Source: Acanthosoma haemorrhoidale (Eukaryota > Arthropoda > Insecta > Hemiptera > Acanthosomatidae). Taken from it: DNA of 64,000 bases. The position numbers and the translations under genes are program-made. The stretch covers positions 32,807,841-32,871,840 of the forward strand of contig OV884009.1 in NCBI GenBank assembly GCA_930367205.1, given 5' to 3'. Shown here piece after piece: positions 44,968-62,708 of the stretch. Numbering within the stretch: position 1 is the stretch's first letter; each line of letters begins with the position of its first letter. The notes under the pieces were generated by a model. It worked only from the letters and a program-made list of their open reading frames with translations, made no database searches and was not told the origin of the DNA.

Positions 44968-45344
44968 TCCCTCTCTCTCTCCCTTTCTCTCTTTAGATTA
45001 AAATAAATCTGGCATAACCGTTGGTATTTGAATCCTCAAGATATTCTAAATTATGATTTTTAGTGTCATAACTGAATTCCCCGAATGTTGATACACAGGT
45101 TATTGATATTGCAGTAATGCTTAAGAAGTCTATCTGGGCGTTGATATCTTTATAATTAAATCACTCGAAGGATATTTGAGTTTATTGTCGGAATTATACT
45201 GATTGACTAAACTAGTTGAAGCGTTTGTAACAAGATTGGCATGGGTTGATAAAAAAAGAAGCGTTCTGTAAATAAATTTGTGCACAAAGTTTTAACATTA
45301 TATGTATGTCTCCATCAAGTCCTAGTCCAGAGACGGACGGTGTG
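43408..45344 (+). repeat. array unit 2, with extra block
   Basis: Has the extra block of about 475 bp at about 43,506-43,980, one full and one truncated subrepeat (about 44,102 and 44,320), the diverged pair, a CT tract at 44,872-44,994 and the tail. From the subrepeats to the tail it is nearly identical to unit 1. Confidence 0.9.
43506..43980 (+). repeat. extra block present only in array units 2-4
   Basis: About 475 bp, also at about 45,443-45,917 and 47,573-48,047. It begins after CAGTGCG with TAAGATGACAG and ends with GCGTCAATAATT or a close variant, so a GCGT lies at both edges. It contains a G-rich GGGGCGGGGGG stretch, a C-run and a TTCTTTCAG acceptor-like sequence. No coding potential or TE motif. 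Either an insertion into an ancestral unit before amplification, or the ancestral state lost elsewhere by GCGT microhomology. Confidence 0.85.
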
Positions 45345-47046
45345 TACTTTAAAATTCACTTGTGAGTGTGTTGTTAGTTAACCATGACATAGTTTTTAAA
45401 AATGAATTTGATATGGAGCAACACACCTATCTCAACAGTGCGTAAGATGACAGTTTATACCAAATGAATCCACACAGTTTCAAAAATTGCTAGAGAGTTT
45501 GGGAATGGAACCTCTACACCCGTACTATTGACTTCGTTCCACCCCCCCCCCCCCTCCCACAATATATGATAGTTGACGGTTACGTCTAACTACTATCAGA
45601 ATACAAACAAAGCCCTTGCTTAATTACAGGGTTTAGCATCAATTTTTTTTTAGGGGCGGGGGGTAATTAACATCACTAAAACGAGATGTACTCCTGATAA
45701 GAATTACAATATCATTACTTGTAGACCGAGTAAATGCCATTTTATTATTATAATTTCGTTTGGTTTTTCAAAACAAGTAGCCAAAACTTTTTAGCAGTTA
45801 AACATTCTGAATTTTTCCAATTCGGTTCTTTCAGGGCCCTCGGTACAAAAATCAGAGTTAAACTTTTTTTTTAGTAGACATGGCTAGCTGTATATAATTT
45901 CATTAAGCGTAAATAATTAAATTATTGTTAGATTCAATTAAAGCGCGATTGCAGTTTCATCTATACGTCAGTTTTAATAGAGGCCTAGTACTACCACTTG
46001 ATCTTATAGTGAAGCGATGATAAATGTATCATTTAATATTTAAACGAAGGTTACACACTGGTTATCAGATCTAGGTTGCAAGCCTTTATAAATAAATCCA
46101 CATACATGTTATTTATAAATATTGTTGGTTAAATTAGGCTAATATTAATTTAAAAATAAACAATTTTCTATTATGCTATAGCAGTTTTTTTAACGTTTCT
46201 TTTCACTATTTACATACGTGCACAACCCTCATCTCTTTTTTAATAACAGCTGATATTTAAACGAAGGTAAAACACTGGTTATCCCATAGAGGTTGCAAGC
46301 CGTTATAAATAAATCCACATACATGTTATTTATAAATATTGTTAATTAAATTAGGCTAATATTAATTAAAAAATAAACATTTTTCTATAAGGCTACAGCA
46401 GTTTTTTTTAACGTTTCTTTTCACCATTTACATACGTGCACAACACTCATCTCTTTTTTAATAACAGCTGATATTTAAACAAAGGTTACACACTGGTTAT
46501 GCTCATCTTTTTTTTAATAACAGTTAAAATTTTGGTGATTCACTGTGTGTTTAAGTAGTTTGTTCAGAAAGTTTATTTTTGGGTTATTTCTGTAAGCCAC
46601 CAAAGTTTGCGCAAGATATAATTTTGAAAAAGATACTACATTTGTACTTCTACAAAACGGTGGTGAGTATATACTAATAAAAATACGTACATATACTATT
46701 ATTTACTGAATTAAGAATTAAATTGGATGTCCTTTTCTCAATGCCAGACAAATTTTATACATTTTAATTATTAACAGTTAAATATTTGGAGTATCACGGT
46801 GTTATTTTAGTTGTTTATTCTAAAGATAACAGTTTGTGATTTCTTTTTAAGCCATTTAAGCTTGTGCAAGATATTTTTTTTCATGAAGATACTACATATG
46901 TCCTTCTATCAAACAGTAGTGAGTTTGTACCAGTAAATATACGTACATATACTGTTAACTGAATTAAGAATTAGATCGGATGTCCTTTTAGTAAGATATT
47001 ATTTCAAATAGTCATTAATTTTGTCTCTCTCTCTTACTCACTCTCA

Positions 47047-47105
<59 letters not shown>

Positions 47106-47474
47106 TCTCTCCCTTTCTCTCTTTAGATTAAAATAAATCTGGCATAACCGTTGGTATTTGAATCCTCTAGATATTCTAAATTATGATTTTTACTGTCATA
47201 ACTGAATTCCCCGAATGTTGATACACAGGTTATTGACATTGCAGTAATGCTTAAAAAGTCTATCTGGGCGTTGATATCTTTATAATTAAATCACTCGAAG
47301 GATATTTGAGTTTATTGTCGGAATTATACTGATTGACTAAACTAGTTGAAGCGTTTGTAACAAGATTGGCATGGGTTGATAAAAAAAGAAGCGTTCTGTA
47401 AATAAATTTGTGCACAAAGTTTTAACATTATATGTATGTCTCCATCAAGTCCTAGTCCAGAGACGGACGGTGTG
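45345..47474 (+). repeat. array unit 3, with extra block
   Basis: Has the extra block (about 45,443-45,917), two full and one truncated subrepeats (about 46,042, 46,259 and 46,475), the diverged pair, a CT tract at 47,024-47,124 and the tail. Confidence 0.9.
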
Positions 47475-49176
47475 TACTTTAAAATTCACTTGTGAGTGTG
47501 TTGTTAGTTAACCATGACATAGTTTTTAAAAATGAATTTGATATGGAGCAACACACCTATCTCAACAGTGCGTAAGATGACAGTTTATACCAAATGAATC
47601 CACACAGTTTCAAAAATTGCTAGAGAGTTTGGGAATGGAACCTCTACACCCGTACTATTGACTTCGTTCCACTCCCCTCCCCTCCAACATTATATGATAG
47701 TTGACGGTTACGTCTAACTACTATCAGAATACAAACAAAGCCCTTGCTTAATTACAGGGTTTAGCATCAATTTTTTTTTAGGGGCGGGGGGTAATTAACA
47801 TCACTAAAACGAGATGTACTCCTGATAAGAATTACAATATCATTACTTGTAGACCGAGTAAATGCCATTTTATTATTATAATTTCGTTTGGTTTTTCAAA
47901 ACAAGTAGCCAAAACTTTTTAGCAGTTAAACATTCTGAATTTTTCCAATTCGGTTCTTTCAGGGCCCTCGGTACAAAAATCAGAGTTAAACTTTTTTTTT
48001 AGTAGACATGGCTAGCTGTATATAATTTAATTAAGCGTCAATAATTAAATTAGTGTTAGATTAAATTAAAGCGCGATTGCAGTTTCATCTATACGTCAGT
48101 TTTAATAGAGGCCTAGTACTACCACTCGATCTTATAGTGAAGCGATGATAAATGTATCATTTAATATTTAAACGAAGGTTACACACTGGTTATCAGATCT
48201 AGGTTGCAAGCCTTTATAAATAAATCCACATACATGTTATTTATAAATATTGTTGGTTAAATTAGGCTAATATTAATTGAAAATAAACAATTTTCTATGA
48301 TGCTATAGCAGTTTTTTTTAACGTTTCTTTTTACTATTTACATACGTGCACAACCCTCATCTCTTTTTTAATAACAGCTGATATGTAAACAAAGGTAAAA
48401 CACTGGTTATCAGATAGAGGTTGCAAGCCGATAAAATAAATCCACATGCATGTTATTTATAAATATTTTTGGGTAAATTAGGCTAATATTAATTTAAAAA
48501 TAAACATTTTTCTATAAGGCTACAGCAGTTTTTTTTAACGTTTCATTTCAACATTTACATACGTGCACAACACTCATCTCTTTTTTAATAACAGCTGATA
48601 TTTAAACAAAGGTTACACACTGGTTATACTCATCTTTTTTTTAATAACAGTTAAAATTTTGGTGATTCACTGTGTGTTTAAGTAGTTTGTTCAGAAAGTT
48701 TATGTTTGGGTTATTTCCTTAAGCCACCAAAGTTTTCCCAAGATATAATTTTGAAAAAGATACTACATTTGTACTTCTACAAAACGGTGGTGAGTATATA
48801 CTAATAGAAATACGTACATATACTATTATTTACTGAATTAAGAATTAAATTGGATGTCCTTTTCCCAATGCCAAGACAAATTTTATACATTTTAATTATT
48901 AACAGTTAAATATTTGGAGTATCACGGTGTTTTTTTAGTTGTTTATTCAAAAGATAACAGTTTTGTGATTTTTCTTTAAGCCACTAAAGATTGTGCAAGA
49001 TATTTTTTTTTATGAAGATACTACATATGTCCTTCTATCAAACGGTAGTGAGTTTGTACCAGTAAATATACGTACATATACTGTTATTAACTGATTTAAG
49101 AATTAGATCGGATGTCCTTTTAGTAAGATATTATTTCAAATAGTCATTAAATTTGTCACTCTATCCTACTTACTCG

Positions 49177-49262
<86 letters not shown>

Positions 49263-49622
49263 TCCTCTCGTTAGATTATAATAAATCTGGCATAACCGTT
49301 GGTATTTGAATCCTCTAGATACTCTAAATTATGATTTTTAGTGTCATAACTGAATTCCCCGAATGTTGATACACAGGTTATTGATATTGCAGTAATGCTT
49401 AAGAAGTCTATCTGGGCGTTGATATCTTTATAATTAAATCTCTCGAAGGATATTTGAGTTTATTGTTTGAATTATACTGATTGACTAAACTAGTTGAAGC
49501 GTTTGTACCGAGATTGGCATGGGTTTATAAAAAAAGAAGCGTTCTGTAAATAAATTTGTGCACAAAGTTTTAACATTATATGTATGTCTCCATCAAGTCC
49601 TAGTCCAGAGAAGGACGGTGTG
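47475..49622 (+). repeat. array unit 4, with extra block
   Basis: Has the extra block (about 47,573-48,047), two full and one truncated subrepeats (about 48,171, 48,386 and 48,602), the diverged pair, a CT tract at about 49,180-49,272 and the tail. Confidence 0.9.
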
Positions 49623-50638
49623 TACTTTAAAATACACTGGTTATCCCATAGAGGTTGCAAGCCATTATAAATAAATTCACATGCATGTTATTTATAAATA
49701 TTGTTGTTTAAATTAGGCTAATAATAATTGAAAAATAAACATTTTTCTTTTATGCTATAGCAGTTTTTTTTGACGTTTCTTTTTACCATTTACATACGTG
49801 CACAACCCTCATCTCTTTTTTAATAACAGCTGATATTTAAACGAAGGTTACACACTGGTTATCAGATAGAGGTTGCAAGCCGTTATAAATAAATCCACAT
49901 GCATGTTATTTATAAATATTGTCGGTTAAATTAGGCAACTATTAATTTAAAAATACAAATTTTTCTATTATGCTATAGCAATTTTTTTTAACGTTTCTTT
50001 TTACGATTTATATACGTGCTCAACCCTCATCTCTTTTTTAATAAGAGCTGATATTTAAAGAAAGGTTACACAGTGGTTATGCTCATCTTTTTTTTAATAA
50101 CAGTTAAAAGTTTGGTGTATCATAGTGTCTTTAAGTAGTTTGTTCTAAAAATTTATGTTTGCGTTATTTCTGTAAGCCACCAAAGTTTGCGCAAGATATA
50201 ATTTTGAAAAAGATACTACATTTGTACTTCTACAAAACGGTGGTGAGTATATACTAATAAAAATACGTACATATACTATTATTTACTGAATTAAGAATTA
50301 AATTGGATGTCCTTTTCTCAATGCCAAGAAAAATTTTATACATTTTAATTAATAACAGTTATATATTTGGAGTATCACGGTGTTTTTTTATTTGTTTATT
50401 TAAAAGATAACAGTTTTGTTATTTTTTTTAAGCCACTAAAGCTTGTGCAGCATATTTTTTTCATGACAATACTGCATATGTCCTTCTATCAAACGGTAGT
50501 GAGTTTGTACCAGTAAATATACGTACATATACTGTTATTAACTGATTTAAGAATTAGATCGGATGTCCTTTTAGTAAGATATTATTTCAAATAGTCATTA
50601 ATTTCGTCTTCCTCTTACTCACACTCTCTCTCTCTTTC

Positions 50639-50714
<76 letters not shown>

Positions 50715-51075
50715 CCTTTCTCTCGTTAGATTATAATAAATCTGCCATAACCGTTGGTAATTGAATCCACTAGATATTCTAAATTATAATTTTAGTGTCA
50801 TAACTGAATTCCCCGAATATTGATGCACAGGTTATTGATATTGCAGTAATGCTTAAGAAGTCTATCTGGGGTTGATATCTTTATAATTAAATCACGCGTA
50901 GGATATTTGAGTTTATAGTCGGAATTATACAGATTGACTAAACTAGTTGAAACGTTTGTAACCAGATCAGCATGGGTTGATAAAAAAAGAAGCGTTTTGT
51001 AAATCATTTTGTGGACAAAGTTTTAACATTATATGTATGTCTCCATCAAGTCCTAGTCCAAAGAAAGAAGGTGTG
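49623..51075 (+). repeat. array unit 5, internal deletion
   Basis: The landmark runs directly from AATACAC into TGGTTATCCC of the first subrepeat, so the whole 64-codon block is missing. The join lies at a shared ACAC, which suggests loss by microhomology or unequal exchange. Two full-type and one truncated subrepeat follow (about 49,635, 49,840 and 50,058), then the pair, a CT tract (50,633-50,725) and the tail. Confidence 0.9.
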
Positions 51076-53669
<2,594 letters not shown>

Positions 53670-55426
53670 TACGTTAAAATACACTTGTGAGTGTGTTGTT
53701 AGTTAACCATGACATATTATTCAAAAATGAATTAGATAAGGAGCAACACACCTTTCTCAACAGTGCGTTATTATTATTTAAATTATTGTTATATTCAATT
53801 AAAGCGCGATCGCTCTTTCATCTATACGTAAGTTTTAAACGAGGCCTGGTACAACCACTCGATGTTATAGTGATGTGATGATAATTGTATCATTTAATAT
53901 TCAAACGAAGGTTGCACACTGGTTATCCCATAGAGGTTGCAAGCCGTTATAAATAAATTCACATGCATTTTTTTTATAAATATTGTTGATTAAATTAGGC
54001 AACTATTAATTTAAAAATAAACATTTTTCTATTATGCTATAGCAGTTTTTTTTAACGTTTCTTTTTACCATTTACATACGTGCACAACCCTCATCTCTTT
54101 TTTAATAACAGCTGATATTTAAAGAAAGGTTACACACTGGTTATCAGATCTGGGTTGCAAGCCTTTATAAATAAATCCACATACATGTTATTAATAAATA
54201 TTGTTGGTTAAATTAGGCTCATAATAATTTAAAAATAAACATTTCTCTATAATGCTATAGCAGTTTTTTTTGACGTTTCTTTTTACCATTTACATACGTG
54301 CACAACCCTCATCTCTTTTTTAATAACAGCTGATATTTAAACAAAGCTTCACACTGGTTATCAGATAGAGGTTGCAAGCCGGTATAAATAAATCCACATG
54401 CATGTTATTTATAAATATTGTTGGATATATTAGGATACTATAAACTTAAAAATAAACATTTTTCTATTATGCTATAGCAATTTTTTTTATCGTTACTTTT
54501 TACCATTTACATATGTGCTCAACCCTTATCTGTTTCTTACTACCAGCTGATATTTAAAGAAAGGTTACACACTGGTTATGCTCATCTTTTTTTTAATAAC
54601 AGGTTAAAAGTTTGGTGTATCATAGTGTCTTTAAGTAGTTTGTTCTAAAAATTTATGTTTGCGTTATTTCTGTAAGCCACTAAAGTTTGCGCAAGATATA
54701 ATTTTGAAAAAGATACTACATTTGTACTTCTACAAAACGGTGGTGAGTATATACTAATAAAAATACGTACATATACTATTATTTACTGAATTAAGAATTA
54801 AATTGGATGTCCTTTTCTCAATGCCAAGACAAATTTTATACATTTTAATTAATAACAGTTAAATATTTGGAGTATCACGGTGTTTTTTTAGTTGTTTATT
54901 CAAAAGATAACAGTTTTGTGATTTTTCTTTAAGCCACTAAAGCTAGTGCAGGATATTTTTTTCATGAAGATACTACATATGTCCTTCTATCAAACGGTAG
55001 TGAGTTTGTACCAGTAAATATACGTACATATACTGTTATTAACTGATTTAAGAATTAGATCGGATTTCCTTCTCTCGTTAGATTATAATAAATCTGCCAT
55101 AACCGTTGGTAATTGAATCCACTAGATATTCTAAATATAATTTTAGTGTCATAACTGAATTCCCCGAATATTGATGCACAGGTTATTGATATTGCTGTAA
55201 TGCTTAAGAAGTCTATTTGGGGTTGATATCTTTATAATTTAATCACGCGTAGGATATTTGAGTTTTATAGTCAGATTATACAGATTGACTAAACTAGTTG
55301 AAGCGTTTGTAACCAGATCGGCATGGGTTGATAAAAAAAGAAGCGTTCTGTAAATCATTTTGTGGACAAAGTTTTAACATTATATGTATGTCTCCATCAA
55401 GTCCTAGTCCAAAGAAAGAAGGTGTG
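53670..55426 (+). repeat. array unit 7, CT tract deleted
   Basis: Three full and one truncated subrepeats (about 53,905, 54,120, 54,340 and 54,556) and the pair. The CT tract is absent: GGATTTCCTTCTCTCGTTAG joins the pair directly to the tail. Confidence 0.9.
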
Positions 55427-57297
<1,871 letters not shown>

Positions 57298-59052
57298 TAC
57301 TTTAAAATACACTTGTGAGTGTGTTCTTAGTTAACCATGACATATTATTCAAAAATGAATTAGATAAGGAGCAACACACCTTTCTCAACAGTGCGTTATT
57401 ATTATTCAAATTATTGTTATATTCAATTAAAGCGCGATCGCTCTTTCATCTATACGTAAGTTTTAAACGAGGCCTGGTACTACCACTCGATCTTATATTG
57501 ATGCGATGATAAATTTATTATTTAATATGTAAACGAAGGTTACACACTCGTTATCCCATAGAGGTTGCAAGCCGGTAAAATAAATTCACATGCATGTTAT
57601 TTATACATATTGTTGTTTAAAATTAGGCAAATATTAATTTAAAAATAAACATTTTTCTTTTATGCTATAGCAATTTTTTTTAACGTTCCTTTTTACTATT
57701 TACATACGTGCACAACCCTTATCTTTTTTTTCTAACAGCTGATATATAACGAAGGTTACACACTGGTTATCAGATATAGGTTGCAAGCCTTTATAAATAA
57801 ATCCACATACATGTTATTTATAAATATTGTTGGTGAAATTAGGCTAATATTAATTTAAAAATAAACATTTTTCTATAATGCTATAGCAGTTTTTTTTAAC
57901 GTTTCTTTTTACCATTTACATACGTGCACAACCCTCATCTCTTTTTTAATAACAGCTGATATTTAAACAAAGCTTCACACTGGTTATCAGATAGAGGTTG
58001 CAAGCCGGTATAAATAAATCCACATGCATGTTATTTATAAATATTGTTGGATATATTAGGATACTATAAACTTAAAAATAAAACATTTTTCTATTATGCT
58101 ATAGCAATTTTTTTAACGTTACTTTTTACCATTTACATATGTGCTCAACCCTTATCTGTTTCTTACTACCAGCTGATATTTAAAGAAAGGTTACACACTG
58201 GTTATGCTCCTCTTTTTTTTAATAACAGTTAAAAGTTTGGTGTATCATAGTGTCTTTAAGTAGTTTGTTCTAAAAATTTATGTTTGCGTTATTTCTGTAA
58301 GCCACCAAAGTTTGCGCAAGATATAATTTTGAAAAAGATACTACATTTGTACTTCTACAAAACGGTGGTGAGTATATACTAATAAAAATACGTACATATA
58401 CTATTATTTACTGAATTAAGAATTAAATTGGATGTCCTTTTCTCAATGCCAAGACAAATTTTATACATTTTAATTAATAACAGTTAAATATTTGGAGTAT
58501 CACGGTGTTTTTTTAGTTTTTTATTCAAAAGATAACAGTTTTGTGATTTTTCTTTAAGCCACTAAAGCTTGTGCAGGATATTTTTTTCAAGAAGATACTA
58601 CATATGTCCTTCTATCAAACGGTAGTGAGTTTGTACCAGTAAATATACGTACATATACTGTTATTAACTGATTTAAGAATTAGATCGGATTTCCTTCTCT
58701 CGTTAGATTATAATAAATCTGCCATAACCGTTGGTAATTGAATCCACTAGATATTCTAAATTATAATTTTAGTGTCATAACTGAATTCCCCGAATATTGA
58801 TGCACAGGTTATTGATATTGCTGTAATGCTTAAGAAGTCTATTTGGGGTTGATATCTTTATAATTTAATCACGCGTAGGATATTTGAGTTTATAGTCGGA
58901 ATTATACAGATTGACTAAACTAGTTGAAGCGTTTGTAACCAGATCGGCATGGGTTGATAAAAAAAGAAGCGTTCTGTAAATCATTTTGTGGACAAAGTTT
59001 TAACATTATATGTATGTCTCCATCAAGTCCTAGTCCAAAGAAAGAAGGTGTG
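57298..59052 (+). repeat. array unit 9, CT tract deleted
   Basis: 1,755 bp, nearly identical by eye to units 10 and 11: three full subrepeats and one truncated, no CT tract, the same TTTCCTTCTCTCGTTAG junction. Confidence 0.92.
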
Positions 59053-60806
59053 TACTTTAAAATACACTTGTGAGTGTGTTCTTAGTTAACCATGACATAT
59101 TATTCAAAAATGAATTAGATAAGGAGCAACACACCTTTCTCAACAGTGCGTTATTATTATTCAAATTATTGTTATATTCAATTAAAGCGCGATCGCTCTT
59201 TCATCTATACGTAAGTTTTAAACGAGGCCTGGTACTACCACTCGATCTTATATTGATGCGATGATAAATTTATTATTTAATATGTAAACGAAGGTTACAC
59301 ACTCGTTATCCCATAGAGGTTGCAAGCCGGTAAAATAAATTCACATGCATGTTATTTATACATATTGTTGTTTAAATTAGGCAAATATTAATTTAAAAAT
59401 AAACATTTTTCTTTTATGCTATAGCAATTTTTTTTAACGTTCCTTTTTACTATTTACATACGTGCACAACCCTTATCTTTTTTTTCTAACAGCTGATATA
59501 TAACGAAGGTTACACACTGGTTATCAGATATAGGTTGCAAGCCTTTATAAATAAATCCACATACATGTTATTTATAAATATTGTTGGTGAAATTAGGCTA
59601 ATATTAATTTAAAAATAAACATTTTTCTATAATGCTATAGCAGTTTTTTTTAACGTTTCTTTTTACCATTTACATACGTGCACAACCCTCATCTCTTTTT
59701 TAATAACAGCTGGTATTTAAACAAAGCTTCACACTGGTTATCAGATAGAGGTTGCAAGCCGGTATAAATAAATCCACATGCATGTTATTTATAAATATTG
59801 TTGGATATATTAGGATACTATAAACTTAAAAATAAACATTTTTCTATTATGCTATAGCAATTTTTTTTAACGTTACTTTTTACCATTTACATATGTGCTC
59901 AACCCTTATCTGTTTCTTACTACCAGCTGATATTTAAAGAAAGGTTACACACTGGTTATGCTCCTCTTTTTTTTAATAACAGTTAAAAGTTTGGTGTATC
60001 ATAGTGTCTTTAAGTAGTTTGTTCTAAAAATTTATGTTTGCGTTATTTCTGTAAGCCACCAAAGTTTGCGCAAGATATAATTTTGAAAAAGATACTACAT
60101 TTGTACTTCTACAAAACGGTGGTGAGTATATACTAATAAAAATACGTACATATACTATTATTTACTGAATTAAGAATTAAATTGGATGTCCTTTTCTCAA
60201 TGCCAAGACAAATTTTATACATTTTAATTAATAACAGTTAAATATTTGGAGTATCACGGTGTTTTTTTAGTTTTTTATTCAAAAGATAACAGTTTTGTGA
60301 TTTTTCTTTAAGCCACTAAAGCTTGTGCAGGATATTTTTTTCAAGAAGATACTACATATGTCCTTCTATCAAACGGTAGTGAGTTTGTACCAGTAAATAT
60401 ACGTACATATACTGTTATTAACTGATTTAAGAATTAGATCGGATTTCCTTCTCTCGTTAGATTATAATAAATCTGCCATAACCGTTGGTAATTGAATCCA
60501 CTAGATATTCTAAATTATAATTTTAGTGTCATAACTGAATTCCCCGAATATTGATGCACAGGTTATTGATATTGCTGTAATGCTTAAGAAGTCTATTTGG
60601 GGTTGATATCTTTATAATTTAATCACGCGTAGGATATTTGAGTTTATAGTCGGAATTATACAGATTGACTAAACTAGTTGAAGCGTTTGTAACCAGATCG
60701 GCATGGGTTGATAAAAAAAGAAGCGTTCTGTAAATCATTTTGTGGACAAAGTTTTAACATTATATGTATGTCTCCATCAAGTCCTAGTCCAAAGAAAGAA
60801 GGTGTG
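59053..60806 (+). repeat. array unit 10, CT tract deleted
   Basis: 1,754 bp. Landmarks: GTAAGT at 59,211; subrepeats from about 59,287, 59,502, 59,720 and 59,938; GTGAGT at 60,122 and 60,379; TTAG junction at 60,457-60,460. Confidence 0.92.
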
Positions 60807-62560
60807 TACTTTAAAATACACTTGTGAGTGTGTTCTTAGTTAACCATGACATATTATTCAAAAATGAATTAGATAAGGAGCAACACACCTTTCTCAACAG
60901 TGCGTTATTATTATTCAAATTATTGTTATATTCAATTAAAGCGCGATCGCTCTTTCATCTATACGTAAGTTTTAAACGAGGCCTGGTACTACCACTCGAT
61001 CTTATATTGATGCGATGATAAATTTATTATTTAATATGTAAACGAAGGTTACACACTCGTTATCCCATAGAGGTTGCAAGCCGGTAAAATAAATTCACAT
61101 GCATGTTATTTATACATATTGTTGTTTAATTTAGGCAAATATTAATTTAAAAATAAACATTTTTCTTTTATGCTATAGCAATTTTTTTTAACGTTCCTTT
61201 TTACTATTTACATACGTGCACAACCCTTATCTTTTTTTTCTAACAGCTGATATATAACGAAGGTTACACACTGGTTATCAGATATAGGTTGCAAGCCTTT
61301 ATAAATAAATCCACATACATGTTATTTATAAATATTGTTGGTGAAATTAGGCTAATATTAATTTAAAAATAAACATTTTTCTATAATGCTATAGCAGTTT
61401 TTTTTAACGTTTCTTTTTACCATTTACATACGTGCACAACCCTCATCTCTTTTTTAATAACAGCTGGTATTTAAACAAAGCTTCACACTGGTTATCAGAT
61501 AGAGGTTGCAAGCCGGTATAAATAAATCCACATGCATGTTATTTATAAATATTGTTGGATATATTAGGATACTATAAACTTAAAAATAAACATTTTTCTA
61601 TTATGCTATAGCAATTTTTTTTAACGTTACTTTTTACCATTTACATATGTGCTCAACCCTTATCTGTTTCTTACTACCAGCTGATATTTAAAGAAAGGTT
61701 ACACACTGGTTATGCTCCTCTTTTTTTTAATAACAGTTAAAAGTTTGGTGTATCATAGTGTCTTTAAGTAGTTTGTTCTAAAAATTTATGTTTGCGTTAT
61801 TTCTGTAAGCCACCAAAGTTTGCGCAAGATATAATTTTGAAAAAGATACTACATTTGTACTTCTACAAAACGGTGGTGAGTATATACTAATAAAAATACG
61901 TACATATACTATTATTTACTGAATTAAGAATTAAATTGGATGTCCTTTTCTCAATGCCAAGACAAATTTTATACATTTTAATTAATAACAGTTAAATATT
62001 TGGAGTATCACGGTGTTTTTTTAGTTTTTTATTCAAAAGATAACAGTTTTGTGATTTTTCTTTAAGCCACTAAAGCTTGTGCAGGATATTTTTTTCAAGA
62101 AGATACTACATATGTCCTTCTATCAAACGGTAGTGAGTTTGTACCAGTAAATATACGTACATATACTGTTATTAACTAATTTAAGAATTAGATCGGATTT
62201 CCTTCTCTCGTTAGATTATAATAAATCTGCCATAACCGTTGGTAATTGAATCCACTAGATATTCTAAATTATAATTTTAGTGTCATAACTGAATTCCCCG
62301 AATATTGATGCACAGGTTATTGATATTGCTGTAATGCTTAAGAAGTCTATTTGGGGTTGATATCTTTATAATTTAATCACGCGTAGGATATTTGAGTTTA
62401 TAGTCGGAATTATACAGATTGACTAAACTAGTTGAAGCGTTTGTAACCAGATCGGCATGGGTTGATAAAAAAAGAAGCGTTCTGTAAATCATTTTGTGGA
62501 CAAAGTTTTAACATTATATGTATGTCTCCATCAAGTCCTAGTCCAAAGAAAGAAGGTGTG
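60807..62560 (+). repeat. array unit 11, cut by the LTR element
   Basis: 1,754 bp to the point where the next landmark TACTTT should begin (62,561). There the LTR starts instead, after the expected AGAAGGTGTG. Confidence 0.92.
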
Positions 62561-62708
62561 TGTCATATGGTTGGGTTATCTCTATTAAATGAACAAAGCC
62601 GGCTGACAATATTAATCTAACCTATATAACTTGTGACCTAGATGTACTTATTTTATGGTTAATAAATTGTTACTTATATTCAATCAACCTATGTCTTTCA
62701 TTCTGACA
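62561..62708 (+). repeat. 5' LTR, 148 bp
   Basis: Begins TGTCA and ends TGACA, the short inverted repeat expected of LTR ends, immediately followed by the primer-binding site. A TATATAA box lies at 62,623-62,629 and an AATAAA signal at 62,661-62,666, consistent with promoter and polyadenylation functions within a short U3-R-U5. The boundaries are inferred because the second LTR is not visible. Confidence 0.75.
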
